Assembly (NCBI GenBank): GCA_902582235.1
Contig: CACHQX010000002.1
Span: 106,042 to 170,041 of the forward strand
Length of the DNA stretch: 64,000 bases
Direction of reading: 5' to 3'
Origin: an uncultured Pelagibacteraceae bacterium
GTDB taxonomy: Bacteria; Pseudomonadota; Alphaproteobacteria; Pelagibacterales; Pelagibacteraceae
Of the stretch, positions 34,467-43,971 are shown piece by piece (the first letter of the stretch is position 1; every line of letters begins with the position of its first letter). Below the pieces are notes generated by a model. It had not been told where the DNA came from. It was given only the letters and a program-made list of their open reading frames with translations, and ran no database searches. Position numbers and translations under genes: made by a program.

Positions 34467-35657
34467 ATGAGTACAGAAAATTATTCAGATAAATTATATA
34501 ACGATTCAATTAAAATTCTCTCTGATTTGATAGGGTTTAAAACTATTTCAGGTGAAGATAATAACTCAATTATTAATTACTGTGAAAAAATTTTAGGTGA
34601 TGCCGGCGCATCATCATTTAAGGTATTTGATAATGATAAAAAAAGAGTAAACCTATTTTCAACTTTAAAATCAAAAAAAAAGAACGGAAAAAAATCTATA
34701 ATTTTTTCGGGTCATACTGATGTGGTGCCTGTAACCAAAAGTTGGTCAACAGATCCTTTTAAAGCAACAATTAAAGATGGGAAACTGTTTGGAAGAGGAT
34801 CGTGTGATATGAAGGGTTTTTTGGCTTGCGTGTTAGCATATGCACCAGTATTTTCCTCTGAAAAATTAGATCGAGATATCCATTTTTCTTTTACTTTTGA
34901 TGAAGAGACAGCGTGTCAAGGAGCGCCCCTTTTAATAGATGAATTAAAAAAAAGAAACATAAAAAACTCTTTGTGTATTGTTGGAGAGCCAACTAATATG
35001 AAAATAATTGATGCTCACAAGGGTTGTTTTGAATACACAACACATTTTCATGGTCTTGCTGGTCATGGTTCGCAGCCTGACAAAGGAGTGAATGCAGTAG
35101 AATATGCTTCGAAATTTATTCAAAAACTTATGCAATTAAGAGAAGATTTAAAAAAAAGAAAACCTAAAAATTCTGTATTTAACCCACCATATACTACTCT
35201 ACAAATTGGAGGTATTTCAGGTGGAATTGCAAGAAATGTAATAGCTGACAAATGTAAGGTTGATTGGGAATTAAGACCTGTTGTAAAAGAAGATGGGGTC
35301 TTTGTTAATAATGAAATAGATAAATTTGTAAAAACAGAATTACTTCCAGAAATGCAAAAAGTTTATCCAAAATCTGAGATACGAAAGGAAGTAATCGGAG
35401 AAATTATAGGGTTCAATAGAGAAAAAAATTCTGAGGCTTGTGAGTTAGTATCAAGCATTACTGGAGATAATTCACGTGAAGTTGTGTCTTTTGGTACAGA
35501 GGCAGGGCTTTTTCAAGAAATTGGAATTAGCACAGTTGTTTGTGGACCTGGATCAATTGAACAAGCTCACAAAGTTGATGAATTTATTAAGTTAGAAGAA
35601 TTAAAAAAATGTCTTAAGTTTTTGGATGGTGTTAAAGAAAAATCAAAATTTAATTAG
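34467..35657 (+). CDS. argE: acetylornithine deacetylase-like M20 peptidase
   Basis: 396 residues of the ArgE/DapE M20 family. Zinc-ligand motifs: SGHTDVVPVTKSW (about 86-98), GRGSCDMKGF (about 110-119), FDEETACQGA (about 138-147), VGEPTNM (about 171-177), and a late GPGSIEQAHKVDE with the final histidine. The GEPTNM...GCFEYT order fits acetylornithine deacetylase better than DapE. Would release ornithine for arginine synthesis. Overlaps the convergent ALDH gene by eight bases. Other amide substrates cannot be excluded. Confidence 0.9.
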   Translation: MSTENYSDKLYNDSIKILSDLIGFKTISGEDNNSIINYCEKILGDAGASSFKVFDNDKKRVNLFSTLKSKKKNGKKSIIFSGHTDVVPVTKSWSTDPFKATIKDGKLFGRGSCDMKGFLACVLAYAPVFSSEKLDRDIHFSFTFDEETACQGAPLLIDELKKRNIKNSLCIVGEPTNMKIIDAHKGCFEYTTHFHGLAGHGSQPDKGVNAVEYASKFIQKLMQLREDLKKRKPKNSVFNPPYTTLQIGGISGGIARNVIADKCKVDWELRPVVKEDGVFVNNEIDKFVKTELLPEMQKVYPKSEIRKEVIGEIIGFNREKNSEACELVSSITGDNSREVVSFGTEAGLFQEIGISTVVCGPGSIEQAHKVDEFIKLEELKKCLKFLDGVKEKSKFN

Positions 35658-37086
35658 CCCAACCACCTACTGATTTAACTTCTAAAAATTCTAATAAGCC
35701 TTCTTTTCCTGCTTCACGACCAATACCAGAATGTTTGAAGCCCCCAAAAGGAGAATCAACAGCGAGACCAGCACCATTAATGTCAACCATTCCAGATCTT
35801 AACTTTCTTGCAACTCTATTTGCTTTTTCCTTATCCTGAGTCTGAACATAATTTGCTAATCCGTAATCAGTATCATTAGCAATTTCTATGGCCTCTTCTT
35901 CATTTTCAAAAGGTATAATTGATAAAACAGGTCCAAAAATTTCCGTTCTTGCAATCTCCATTTTATTATTTACATCTGCGAATACTGTTGGTTTCACATA
36001 ATAACCTTTTTGGAAACCTTCAGGTTTACCAGTGCCGCCAGCTATTAGTTTAGCGCCTTCATCTAAACCTTTTTGAATAAGTATTTGAACTTTTTTAAAT
36101 TGTTGATCTGAAACTACAGGTCCAATGTGATTTCCCTCTTTTGAGGGATGATCAACTTTTAAGTTTAATGTAAATTTTTTTACTCTTTCAATGGTCTCGT
36201 TATAAATTGTTTTTTCAACCAACATTCTTGTTGGGGCATTGCATGACTGTCCTGAATTTTTAAAACATCTTGATGCTCCTTTTTCAACAGCATCAGGTTT
36301 AGCGTCTTTGAAGATTATATTTGCTCCTTTTCCACCTAATTCTAGACTAATTCTTTTAAAATCCTTTGCAGCATTTTGTGAAATTAACGCACCTGCCCTT
36401 GTTGACCCAGTAAAAGAAATCATATCGATATTAGGATGTCTAGTTAGCTCTTCTCCAGTTGTTGCTCCATCTCCATTTACTAAATTGAAGACACCTTTCG
36501 GAAAGTTTGCTTCATCAATTATTTCAGCCAGTATCATTGATGATAATGGGGCTATCTCTGATGGTTTTAAAACCATTGTACAACCAGATGCAAGTGCAGG
36601 AATAACCTTTAAACAAACTTGATTCATTGGCCAGTTCCATGGAGTTATAAGTGCACACACACCTTTAGGCTCGTAAATAATTCTTTGATTAGTTAAGTGA
36701 TCGTTTAGAGGCTTATCAAAGTTAAATTCTTTTAAATATTTTATGAATGATTTGATATGTGCTGCTCCAGCACCTACCTGTAGTTTCGAAGCAAATTCTT
36801 TAGGAGCTCCCATCTCCAAGACAATTGAATTAGTAAAATCATCCCATCTTTGTTTATATAAAGTGTATAATTTTTCTAAATAATCAATCCTTTCTTCCTT
36901 CGAAGAATATCCCCATAATTTAAATGCTTCTTTTGCTGCGGAAACAGCAGTATCAACATCTTTTTTGTTTCCTAGAGTAATCAAAGTACAAACATCTTCA
37001 TTGGCTGGATTAATTACTTTAATTTCTTCTTCACTATCAGGTTTAACCCATTTACCATTTATATAAAAATTTTTTTTGTTAAGCAT
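35650..37086 (-). CDS. NAD(P)+-dependent aldehyde dehydrogenase
   Basis: 478 residues. Catalytic cysteine in NSGQSCNAPTR (about 287-297), glutamate in SLELGGKGANI (about 255), NAD motif ISFTGSTRAGALI (about 230-242), TPWNWPMNQ (about 149-157), and the conserved FGPVLSIIPF. Substrate class not fixed by these motifs (betaine, succinate-semialdehyde, hydroxybutanal types are all possible). Lies 20 bases downstream of agmatinase on the same strand, which suggests gamma-guanidino- or aminobutyraldehyde oxidation, by context only. Confidence 0.95.
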   Translation of the reverse strand: MLNKKNFYINGKWVKPDSEEEIKVINPANEDVCTLITLGNKKDVDTAVSAAKEAFKLWGYSSKEERIDYLEKLYTLYKQRWDDFTNSIVLEMGAPKEFASKLQVGAGAAHIKSFIKYLKEFNFDKPLNDHLTNQRIIYEPKGVCALITPWNWPMNQVCLKVIPALASGCTMVLKPSEIAPLSSMILAEIIDEANFPKGVFNLVNGDGATTGEELTRHPNIDMISFTGSTRAGALISQNAAKDFKRISLELGGKGANIIFKDAKPDAVEKGASRCFKNSGQSCNAPTRMLVEKTIYNETIERVKKFTLNLKVDHPSKEGNHIGPVVSDQQFKKVQILIQKGLDEGAKLIAGGTGKPEGFQKGYYVKPTVFADVNNKMEIARTEIFGPVLSIIPFENEEEAIEIANDTDYGLANYVQTQDKEKANRVARKLRSGMVDINGAGLAVDSPFGGFKHSGIGREAGKEGLLEFLEVKSVGGWAN

Positions 37087-37106
37087 TATAAGAAATTAAC
37101 TATTCT

Positions 37107-38063
37107 CTAAACTTTTGCAAATAAATTGGTAAGTTCGTAAATTATTGTTGCAGCAGCCAATGATGTCACTTCAGCATGATCATAAGCCGGTGCAACCTCA
37201 ACAACATCTGCAGAAATTAATTTCATACCTGATAATCCTCTAATAACATTGACCATTTCTCTAGTTGTCATGCCGGCTATTTCTGGTGTTCCGGTGCCTG
37301 GTGCGTAAGCTGGATCTAATACATCAATATCTATTGATAAATATAACGGATTGTCACCTACTCTCTTTCTTATTCTTTGAACAATTTTATCAACTCCCTC
37401 ACTTTGGAATTCATCGCAATGAATTGTTTTAAATCCAAAACTTTCATCATTTTTAAGATCATCTCTGCTGTAGAGAGGTCCTCTTATGCCAACGTGCATT
37501 GACGCATGATCTAAAAATAAATTTTCTTCTCTAGCTCTACGAAAAGGTGTTCCATGAGTATAAGGAGCGCCCATGTAAGTATCCCATGTATCTAAATGTG
37601 CATCGAAATGTACAAGTGCTATAGGTCCCCCATTTATTTTGTTGATCGCTCTTAAAAGTGGAAATGCTATCGTATGATCTCCTCCCATGCTAATGATACT
37701 GCCAGTCTTTTTAAGTAAGTCGTAAGCACCTTTTTCAATTTGTTTTATTGCTTCATCAATATTAAATGGATTACAAGTTATATCCCCAGCGTCAGCAACT
37801 TGCTGAACTTTAAATGGTTCAACATCATAATTTGGGTGGTAGTTAGTTCTTAAATGTCTTGAAGCCTGTCTTATGCTTTGAGGACCAAATCTTGCGCCTG
37901 GTCTATAACTTGTGCCTGCATCAAAAGGAATGCCAACGATTGCTACGTCGCAACTTTCAACATCTCTTAACTCTGGTAACCTTGCAAAAGTACTAGGACC
38001 TGCAAATCTTGGAACTACTGTTCCGCTTACAGGTTGAATAGGATCTATATTTTTTTTTTTCAC
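37107..38063 (-). CDS. speB: agmatinase (ureohydrolase)
   Basis: 318 residues from the GTG at 38063, which sits in a GTGA overlap with a 41-aa leader ORF; a TTG further upstream would only add residues that overlap it. Manganese-ligand motifs of the arginase family: SMGGDHTIAFP (about 133-143), LVHFDAHLDTWD (about 155-166), SIDIDVLDPAYAPGTGTPE (about 241-259). Agmatine hydrolysis to putrescine and urea is the likely reaction; other guanidino substrates are used by relatives. An A11 run follows the GTG, a slippage-prone site. It heads a two-gene unit with an aldehyde dehydrogenase. Confidence 0.92.
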   Translation of the reverse strand: MKKKNIDPIQPVSGTVVPRFAGPSTFARLPELRDVESCDVAIVGIPFDAGTSYRPGARFGPQSIRQASRHLRTNYHPNYDVEPFKVQQVADAGDITCNPFNIDEAIKQIEKGAYDLLKKTGSIISMGGDHTIAFPLLRAINKINGGPIALVHFDAHLDTWDTYMGAPYTHGTPFRRAREENLFLDHASMHVGIRGPLYSRDDLKNDESFGFKTIHCDEFQSEGVDKIVQRIRKRVGDNPLYLSIDIDVLDPAYAPGTGTPEIAGMTTREMVNVIRGLSGMKLISADVVEVAPAYDHAEVTSLAAATIIYELTNLFAKV

Positions 38064-38185
38064 GAAAATACAACAATCGAAATCAACACAGCCCAAAAAA
38101 ACCCATAATAATATACAATGTATTTACTAGTAAAAAGATTTGGGACTGATTTTGGATCTGACTCTTTCCTTTTCTTTTTTTTCAT
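38060..38185 (-). CDS. 41-aa single-span membrane protein upstream of speB
   Basis: ATG at 38185, stop TGA at 38060-38062 overlapping the speB GTG by four bases (GTGA). The N-terminal half is strongly basic (MKKKKRKESDPK), the C-terminal half is one hydrophobic helix (about 22-41, KYIVYYYGFFWAVLISIVVFS, cut here). The overlap is typical of coupled genes in this genome and independently explains the GTG start of speB. Family unknown. It has no clear Shine-Dalgarno. Confidence 0.55.
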   Translation of the reverse strand: MKKKKRKESDPKSVPNLFTSKYIVYYYGFFWAVLISIVVFS

Positions 38186-38236
38186 TTCATTAATGTACCA
38201 TATGATATTAAATTCTAATATGTTTAAATTCAAAAA

Positions 38237-38959
38237 ATGAAATTAAAAATTTTAATATTATTATTATTCTTCATAATTTTTCAGTCTAAAGCTGACCAAA
38301 TTTATGAATTAATAAAAATACCTAATCTTAAGATTTATAAAATAGATAAAGAAAGTAATTTGAGATATTTAACGCCTGAAAAAGACTTTCTTACTAATTC
38401 AGGTATAAATAATGTTAGCTGCAAAAAATCAAATAACCATAGCGTTAAGCAAAAATATATAAAATCTAAAAATGAATTGAATGTTTTTAAAAAGGAATTT
38501 TTTGGAAAAATTAAACTTAAATATATCATTTTATGTAAGGAGTTAAAAGTTGGTGAAATTAATGCCCTTGGTTTTGCTAACCCAGAAGTGGAAACAATTT
38601 TATTAAATACCGATACAAATGATAATGATTTTGAAAGAGTAATTCATCATGAAGTATTCCATATTTTAGAAAATAATCATAAAAAATTTTTTCCAGATAC
38701 AGTTTGGGCTAAATTTAACAATCCAAATTTTTATTATTCTGGTAATTCAGCAAGTCCAGAGGCGTATAGTTTGGCGAAACTTAGTAATACGAATGGTTTC
38801 TTTTCAGAATATGCAAAATATTCAATAGCGGAAGACATGGCTGAAACTTTTTCCTTTATGAATTCAAGAAAAAAATATGTTTCTGAAGTAATAAACTCAG
38901 ACAAAATTTTAAATAAAAAAGTAATTTTTATTAAAGAAGGAATGTTAAATATTAAATAA
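38237..38959 (+). CDS. exported zinc metalloprotease-like protein
   Basis: 240 residues with a signal peptide (about 1-19). Contains HHEVFHILENN at about 136-146, an HExxH zincin motif, with a downstream EDMAETF helix (about 196) that would give the third ligand Glu. Between them is a Tyr/Asn-rich segment. This is the layout of a secreted gluzincin-type peptidase. The beginning of the mature domain is unlike common families. Divergent from the speB leader, 51 bases away. Confidence 0.75.
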   Translation: MKLKILILLLFFIIFQSKADQIYELIKIPNLKIYKIDKESNLRYLTPEKDFLTNSGINNVSCKKSNNHSVKQKYIKSKNELNVFKKEFFGKIKLKYIILCKELKVGEINALGFANPEVETILLNTDTNDNDFERVIHHEVFHILENNHKKFFPDTVWAKFNNPNFYYSGNSASPEAYSLAKLSNTNGFFSEYAKYSIAEDMAETFSFMNSRKKYVSEVINSDKILNKKVIFIKEGMLNIK

Positions 38960-38977
38960 TCTTTATAAATTTATAAA

Positions 38978-39634
38978 ATGCTTACAAAAATAAAACAAAG
39001 TAAATCTGAAAAAATTTTGCTTATTTTTTTAATTTTATTGTCAATCTTTGCATTCTCATCTTTTGTATTGATAAAAAATAAATGTGTTTTTGTAAAAAAC
39101 GTTAAAATTGATAAACTTGTTTTTACTAATAGAGAAAATATTGCTGTAATGAATATAAATTGTGGAAATGTTATAATTGAGCTTTTACCTGAGGTCTCGC
39201 CCAATGCTGTTGCGAGATTTAAAAATATGATATCTAACAAAGAATATGATGACGTAGCTTTTCATCGCGTTGTGGAAAATTTTTTAGTCCAAGCGGGAGA
39301 TTTAGAATTTGGCAAAAAAGGAAATATAAATTACACTTATATTGGTAGTGGTAGATCAAAATACAGTTTGATTAGACCAGAAAAAAATAAACCATTCGAT
39401 TTTAAAAAAGGTTCTGTTGGATTTGCGAAAAGTAAAAATGGAGACATGGAAGATAGTGAATTTTTTATACTTCTTTCAGACGCACCTTTATTTGAGGGTG
39501 AGTACACTCCGCTTGGAAATGTAACTCATGGATTTGCAGCATTAACAAAAATTAAATCTGGAAATAAGTCTGAGTATGTGTTGCGACCTGACTTTATTAA
39601 TTCTTTGAGGATGTTATCTGAGATTTCTAATTGA
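38978..39634 (+). CDS. membrane-anchored cyclophilin-type peptidyl-prolyl isomerase
   Basis: 218 residues. An uncleaved helix at about 13-33 (LLIFLILLSIFAFSSFVLI) anchors a cyclophilin domain (about 55-215): SPNAVARFKNMI, FHRVVENFLVQAGD (about 91-104), GSVGFAKSKNGDMEDSEFFILLSDAPLFEG (partial) and YTPLGNVTHG. The catalytic Arg of FHRV is present. It would catalyse proline isomerisation in periplasmic proteins. Lies 18 bases after the metalloprotease gene, probably one transcript; ends overlapping the convergent FadB-like gene by eight bases. Confidence 0.92.
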   Translation: MLTKIKQSKSEKILLIFLILLSIFAFSSFVLIKNKCVFVKNVKIDKLVFTNRENIAVMNINCGNVIIELLPEVSPNAVARFKNMISNKEYDDVAFHRVVENFLVQAGDLEFGKKGNINYTYIGSGRSKYSLIRPEKNKPFDFKKGSVGFAKSKNGDMEDSEFFILLSDAPLFEGEYTPLGNVTHGFAALTKIKSGNKSEYVLRPDFINSLRMLSEISN

Positions 39635-41849
39635 CCAAAGGTTTGCCAGTAGACAATGTATGCTTTATTCTATCTTGAGTTTTTTTATTTTCAATCAATC
39701 TCATAAAAGAATCTAGTTCTAATTTGTAAATATCATCCTCAGTCAATGTTTTTTCAGAATTCGTATCACCACCACTTAAAACATTTGCAAGTTCTTTTCC
39801 TACTGTCATACCATGATCAAAGATAATTTTATCATTATAAAGTTTATCCAAAGTTTTAAACATTTTTTCTCTTACTGATTTTCCCGATAATTTAAAAGTA
39901 CACTCATTACTTGGTTTAAAATTTTTATTTTCCTCTATAACTTTTTTTGCCTCTGAAAATAAGCTATTCCTATTCATTATTTTTTTATCAGTTGGTAACA
40001 AGTATTTCAGGGGCTCGGCTTCAACTGGAGAAGATGCAGTTTTTCCATAACCTATTATTTCAAATACTTTAAGTGGTGCAAAATCTAAATCTTTCTTAGA
40101 CTCCTCGCTTTGAGCCCATCTCCACAGCATCTCTTTACATCCACCTCCAGCGGGTACAAGTCCAACCATTGTCTCGACTAAACCCACTACTATATTTGTG
40201 TGAGATGTTACAAAATTGCTTTGAACCATTACTTCAAATCCACCACCTAAAGTAAGCCCAGAAGGTGCTGAGACAACAGGAAATTTTGAATACTTAAGTT
40301 GTTTACAAGTATCTTGAAAATATTTAATAAATTTTTCTATAGATTTAAAATCCCCTTTTTCAGCGAAGTTCATTGTATATGACAAATTAACACCAGCAGA
40401 AAATTGCATACTTTCATTTATAATGATCAGAGGTTTATCTGTTGCTTTTTTTAAACTATCCATAGAGTCGTAATCTAGTGCGCATGCTTTAGTGGTAAAC
40501 TCTACAATGTTAAAATCTTTAAACCTGTAAATCTCTGCAGACTTGTTTTTATCTAAACTCAAAGCTTTAGGCTTGACCTTGCCAAGTGTTTCTATTTCGG
40601 TGTAAATTTGTCTTTCACCATAAAAGTTTTCATCTTTTTTTACTGAAAGTTCCTCTAAAAATTTGTTTCCCTTAAATTCATCAACACGATTGAAAAAATT
40701 TTTTACACCGATTGATTTAAGCATTTCAAAGGGTCCCATAGCCCAGTTAAATCCTAATCTCATAGCTTCATCAATGTCATTGAATTTATCAGTTATACCT
40801 GGGACTAAAGATGATGCATATTTAATAATTTGAGAAATTACTGACCAAGCATATTCTCCGTATTTGTCTTTCCTGTTAATAATAGTGTTAAGGTTCACAG
40901 TATCAATTTTAAGATCAATTTTTTTAGACTCAGAATATTGTCCTGTTTGAAGGTTAATTGCCTCCAAAATTTTTTGGTTTTCTAATTTTTTCATTCTATA
41001 GAAACCACCCTTACCTTTTCTTCCAGTATAACCAGTTTCGATCAATTTTTTTACAAGTGGTATTTCTTTAGCGACCTCCTGAAATTTATCATTTTCTGGA
41101 AGTTCTTTTACAAAACTTTTTAAAACATCTGCCATCAAATCAATACCAATTAGATCATATAAACCAAACACTCCAGTTTTAGGTATTCCCATAGGTCTTC
41201 CAAAAACTGCATCAGCCTCTTCAATAGTCAATTTCATTTTAAATGCTTCAGTCATAGCAACTTGCATTGCATAAACTCCTACCCTATTTCCAAGGAAACC
41301 TGGCGTATCGTTACAAACAATGGCTCCTTTACCAAGTTCTTTTTCACAAAAGACTTTCAAAGAATTAATTTTTTTTAAATCATTATTTTCATTTTTTACT
41401 ATTTCTAACAAACCCATGTATCTAACTGGATTAAAGAAGTGTGTTATGCAAAAATCTTTTTTTTGCTCATCAGTCATGTTTTCGGATAGAATTTTAATTG
41501 GAATTGAGGAAGTGTTAGATGAGACAATAGCTCCATCTTTCCTATTATCAAAAATTTTTTTATAAATTTGATGTTTAATATCTATTCTTTCAACCACAGC
41601 TTCGACTATCCAGTCTGCCTCTTTTACAACGTTAAAATCATCGTTGATATTGCCAACTTTGATATTATCAATTTTTGATTTATCAATTAATAATGGCGGT
41701 CTTGATTTATGTATTCGCTCTCTTGCCCTGGTGCTTATGTCAGTCGTAAGATCTAATAAAGTAACTGGTACATTTGCATTACATAAATGAGCAGCGATTC
41801 CACTACCCATAGTTCCAGAGCCTATTACAACAACCTTTTTGATTTCCAT
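39627..41849 (-). CDS. 3-hydroxyacyl-CoA dehydrogenase/enoyl-CoA hydratase
   Basis: 740 residues in the reversed order common in alphaproteobacteria: NAD-binding 3-hydroxyacyl-CoA dehydrogenase first (VVVIGSGTMGSGIAAHLCNANV, about 6-27 in part; active HFFNPVRYMGLLEIV about 140-154), dehydrogenase C-terminal domain (about 185-285; FLGNRVGVYAM), and a crotonase domain last (about 440-640; SAPSGLTLGGGFEVMVQSNF). Performs two consecutive steps of beta-oxidation. It starts three bases after the potC stop, so it is transcribed with the transporter operon, an unusual partnership suggesting a degradation substrate that enters via that transporter. Confidence 0.92.
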   Translation of the reverse strand: MEIKKVVVIGSGTMGSGIAAHLCNANVPVTLLDLTTDISTRARERIHKSRPPLLIDKSKIDNIKVGNINDDFNVVKEADWIVEAVVERIDIKHQIYKKIFDNRKDGAIVSSNTSSIPIKILSENMTDEQKKDFCITHFFNPVRYMGLLEIVKNENNDLKKINSLKVFCEKELGKGAIVCNDTPGFLGNRVGVYAMQVAMTEAFKMKLTIEEADAVFGRPMGIPKTGVFGLYDLIGIDLMADVLKSFVKELPENDKFQEVAKEIPLVKKLIETGYTGRKGKGGFYRMKKLENQKILEAINLQTGQYSESKKIDLKIDTVNLNTIINRKDKYGEYAWSVISQIIKYASSLVPGITDKFNDIDEAMRLGFNWAMGPFEMLKSIGVKNFFNRVDEFKGNKFLEELSVKKDENFYGERQIYTEIETLGKVKPKALSLDKNKSAEIYRFKDFNIVEFTTKACALDYDSMDSLKKATDKPLIIINESMQFSAGVNLSYTMNFAEKGDFKSIEKFIKYFQDTCKQLKYSKFPVVSAPSGLTLGGGFEVMVQSNFVTSHTNIVVGLVETMVGLVPAGGGCKEMLWRWAQSEESKKDLDFAPLKVFEIIGYGKTASSPVEAEPLKYLLPTDKKIMNRNSLFSEAKKVIEENKNFKPSNECTFKLSGKSVREKMFKTLDKLYNDKIIFDHGMTVGKELANVLSGGDTNSEKTLTEDDIYKLELDSFMRLIENKKTQDRIKHTLSTGKPLVN

Positions 41850-41852
41850 TTT

Positions 41853-42707
41853 TTATCTATTTATTCCTCTGAGCCTTTCAGATCTTCGTCTTAATAGCTC
41901 AGCTGTAACAAGAATTAATGTAGATAAAATTATTAAACATGTCGCAACAGCTAATATTGTTGGGCTTAACTGCTCTCTTAACCCGGTCCACATTTGAATT
42001 GGAATTGTTGTATTTTCTAGACCAGCTAAGAATAAAACCACCACAACTTCGTCGAAAGATGTAACGAAAGCAAACAAGCCTCCAGATATTACTCCTGGTA
42101 GAATTAATGGTAGTGTAATTTTCATAAATGTATTTACTGGATCGCTACCTAAGCTTGATGCAGCTCGTGTAACACTGTGGTCAAAGCCTGATAAAGTTGC
42201 TGTTACGGTAATTACAACGAAAGGTGTTCCTAAAATTATGTGTGCTAATACAATTCCAGTATGTGTAGCAGCAAGTCCTGCTTTTGCCATAAAGAAAAAT
42301 ATTGCAACTCCAGAAATGATTAATGGTACAATCATTGGTGAAATTAAAGTTGCCATAATTAATCCTTTATAAGGCATATGTCTGCTACTTAATCCTAGCG
42401 CAGCCACAGTTCCAAGGAGAACTGATCCTAAAGTTGCAAATATTGCGATTATAAAACTATTTTTTGCTGCAAGACCCCATGGATTTTTCGTCCCGTAGAT
42501 CATATCTTTATACCATCTTAAAGAAAATGCATCAGGATCAAGGTTTTTCATCCCTTCAGAAAAACTTAAAAATTCTTCAGCGTTAAAGGATAATGGAAAT
42601 ATCACGAAGAGAGGCGCGATTAAAAAGAAAAATACGCAAGTACAAATAGTGATATAGAAGTAGTGCCAAACTCTATAACGTGTCTCAGTATACTTTGGTA
42701 ATGCCAT
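41853..42707 (-). CDS. potC: ABC transporter permease (PotC type)
   Basis: 284 residues, six membrane helices (first about 14-35). The EAA loop, where the ATPase binds, is seen as TRAASSLGSDPVNTFMKITLPLILPG (partial, about 180-205). Family name is from similarity to spermidine/putrescine PotC; the transported substrate is not defined by this protein. Encoded after the PotB-type permease with two bases between, and followed closely by the FadB-like gene. Confidence 0.92.
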   Translation of the reverse strand: MALPKYTETRYRVWHYFYITICTCVFFFLIAPLFVIFPLSFNAEEFLSFSEGMKNLDPDAFSLRWYKDMIYGTKNPWGLAAKNSFIIAIFATLGSVLLGTVAALGLSSRHMPYKGLIMATLISPMIVPLIISGVAIFFFMAKAGLAATHTGIVLAHIILGTPFVVITVTATLSGFDHSVTRAASSLGSDPVNTFMKITLPLILPGVISGGLFAFVTSFDEVVVVLFLAGLENTTIPIQMWTGLREQLSPTILAVATCLIILSTLILVTAELLRRRSERLRGINR

Positions 42708-42709
42708 AA

Positions 42710-43963
42710 TTATCCTAGTTTTATATTATCTACTCCAACAAGTTTGTTGTAGACCCAATAAATTGCTAAAACCCCCGCAAGTAACATTAGTCCCATTGCA
42801 GACGCAAAGCTCCAATCTAGAGTACTTTTCATATGAAATGCGATTTGGTTACTAATTAAAGTTCCTGATGCGCCGCCCACTAATGCAGGTGTAATGTAGT
42901 ATCCAATCGCCAAAATAAACACCAATAAACATCCTGCCCCAATACCTGGTATCGTTAAAGGGAAGTATACTTTCCAAAAAGCAACGAATGGAGTTCCTCC
43001 CAAAGATTTTCCAGCTCTCATTAAACTTGGGGATATTGTTTTCATTACACTGTACAAAGGTAAAACCATAAACGGCAACAATATTTGTGTCATTGCCACA
43101 TAGGTACCAGTTTTATTAAACATCATTTCTGGTCTACTGTCGTCAGCAACCAATCCTATCATAACAAAAAAATCGTTAACAACTCCTTGTTGTTGTAAGA
43201 GTATCATCCAACTTGCGGTTCTTACTAATAGTGATGTCCAAAATGGAAGAAGTACGCAAATCATTAATAGGTTACTATATTTCATTGGCAAGGTAGCAAG
43301 TAAATGGGCTATAGGGTAAGCCATTAAAAAACATAAAAGAGTTACAAAGAAAGCAATCTCTAAGGTTCTTAGCCATAAAATTCTATGAATTCTTCGATCT
43401 TCTTCTACACTTACAATATTACCTTCTTCATTTTTATACATGTCAATTCCCTTTAAATATTTTTGACTTGTATAAGCAGGAGCACGTCTTTGTATGGCTC
43501 GCCAATATTCAACGTCTGCCCATCTTTGGTGAACAGCCATTATTTGTTCTTTGTAATTTCCTTCCTCAAAATTTTTAGCTTTTCTTCGTAATTTTTTTAA
43601 AATACTTTTAAATCCATTCTTTGTATAATTTAATTGTGTTGAAAGTTTTCCATCTCGTTTCTCTTCAACAAGTTTTTGAAAATCTAAATAAAAAGATTCA
43701 AAAACTTCTTCTGGCGGCAATTCTTTACCATCCCATTTCTCCATTGACTTGAATGTTTTTGGCAACATCTCGGTAACCATTTTATCATCCACACTTCTCA
43801 TGAGCATGTCGCCGATAGGGAAAATATATGTAATAAGTAAAAAGAGTAATAGAGGTGCCACTAAAAGAAATGCTTTGATCTTATTTTTTCTTTCAGCTTT
43901 TTTAAGACTTACCTCAAGAGGTATGCCATCTGTTGTTAAAATTTTTTCTGTTTCACTGCTCAT
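42710..43963 (-). CDS. potB: ABC transporter permease (PotB type)
   Basis: 417 residues, longer than the usual PotB (about 280-300): a membrane helix at about 30-50 is followed by a large polar insertion (about 55-190, Lys/Glu-rich) before the remaining helices. The EAA loop appears as MRAGKSLGGTPFVAFWKVYFPLTIPG (partial). The big insertion is a periplasmic loop by topology; similar inserted permeases occur in the HVIR_PotB-like groups. Downstream of the stem-loop that follows potD. Confidence 0.92.
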   Translation of the reverse strand: MSSETEKILTTDGIPLEVSLKKAERKNKIKAFLLVAPLLLFLLITYIFPIGDMLMRSVDDKMVTEMLPKTFKSMEKWDGKELPPEEVFESFYLDFQKLVEEKRDGKLSTQLNYTKNGFKSILKKLRRKAKNFEEGNYKEQIMAVHQRWADVEYWRAIQRRAPAYTSQKYLKGIDMYKNEEGNIVSVEEDRRIHRILWLRTLEIAFFVTLLCFLMAYPIAHLLATLPMKYSNLLMICVLLPFWTSLLVRTASWMILLQQQGVVNDFFVMIGLVADDSRPEMMFNKTGTYVAMTQILLPFMVLPLYSVMKTISPSLMRAGKSLGGTPFVAFWKVYFPLTIPGIGAGCLLVFILAIGYYITPALVGGASGTLISNQIAFHMKSTLDWSFASAMGLMLLAGVLAIYWVYNKLVGVDNIKLG

Positions 43964-43971
43964 TAATAAAA

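Noticed and set aside
38064..38096. N-terminal extension of SpeB to a TTG
   Set aside because: It overlaps the small ORF and has no homology; the GTG in a GTGA overlap is more economical.
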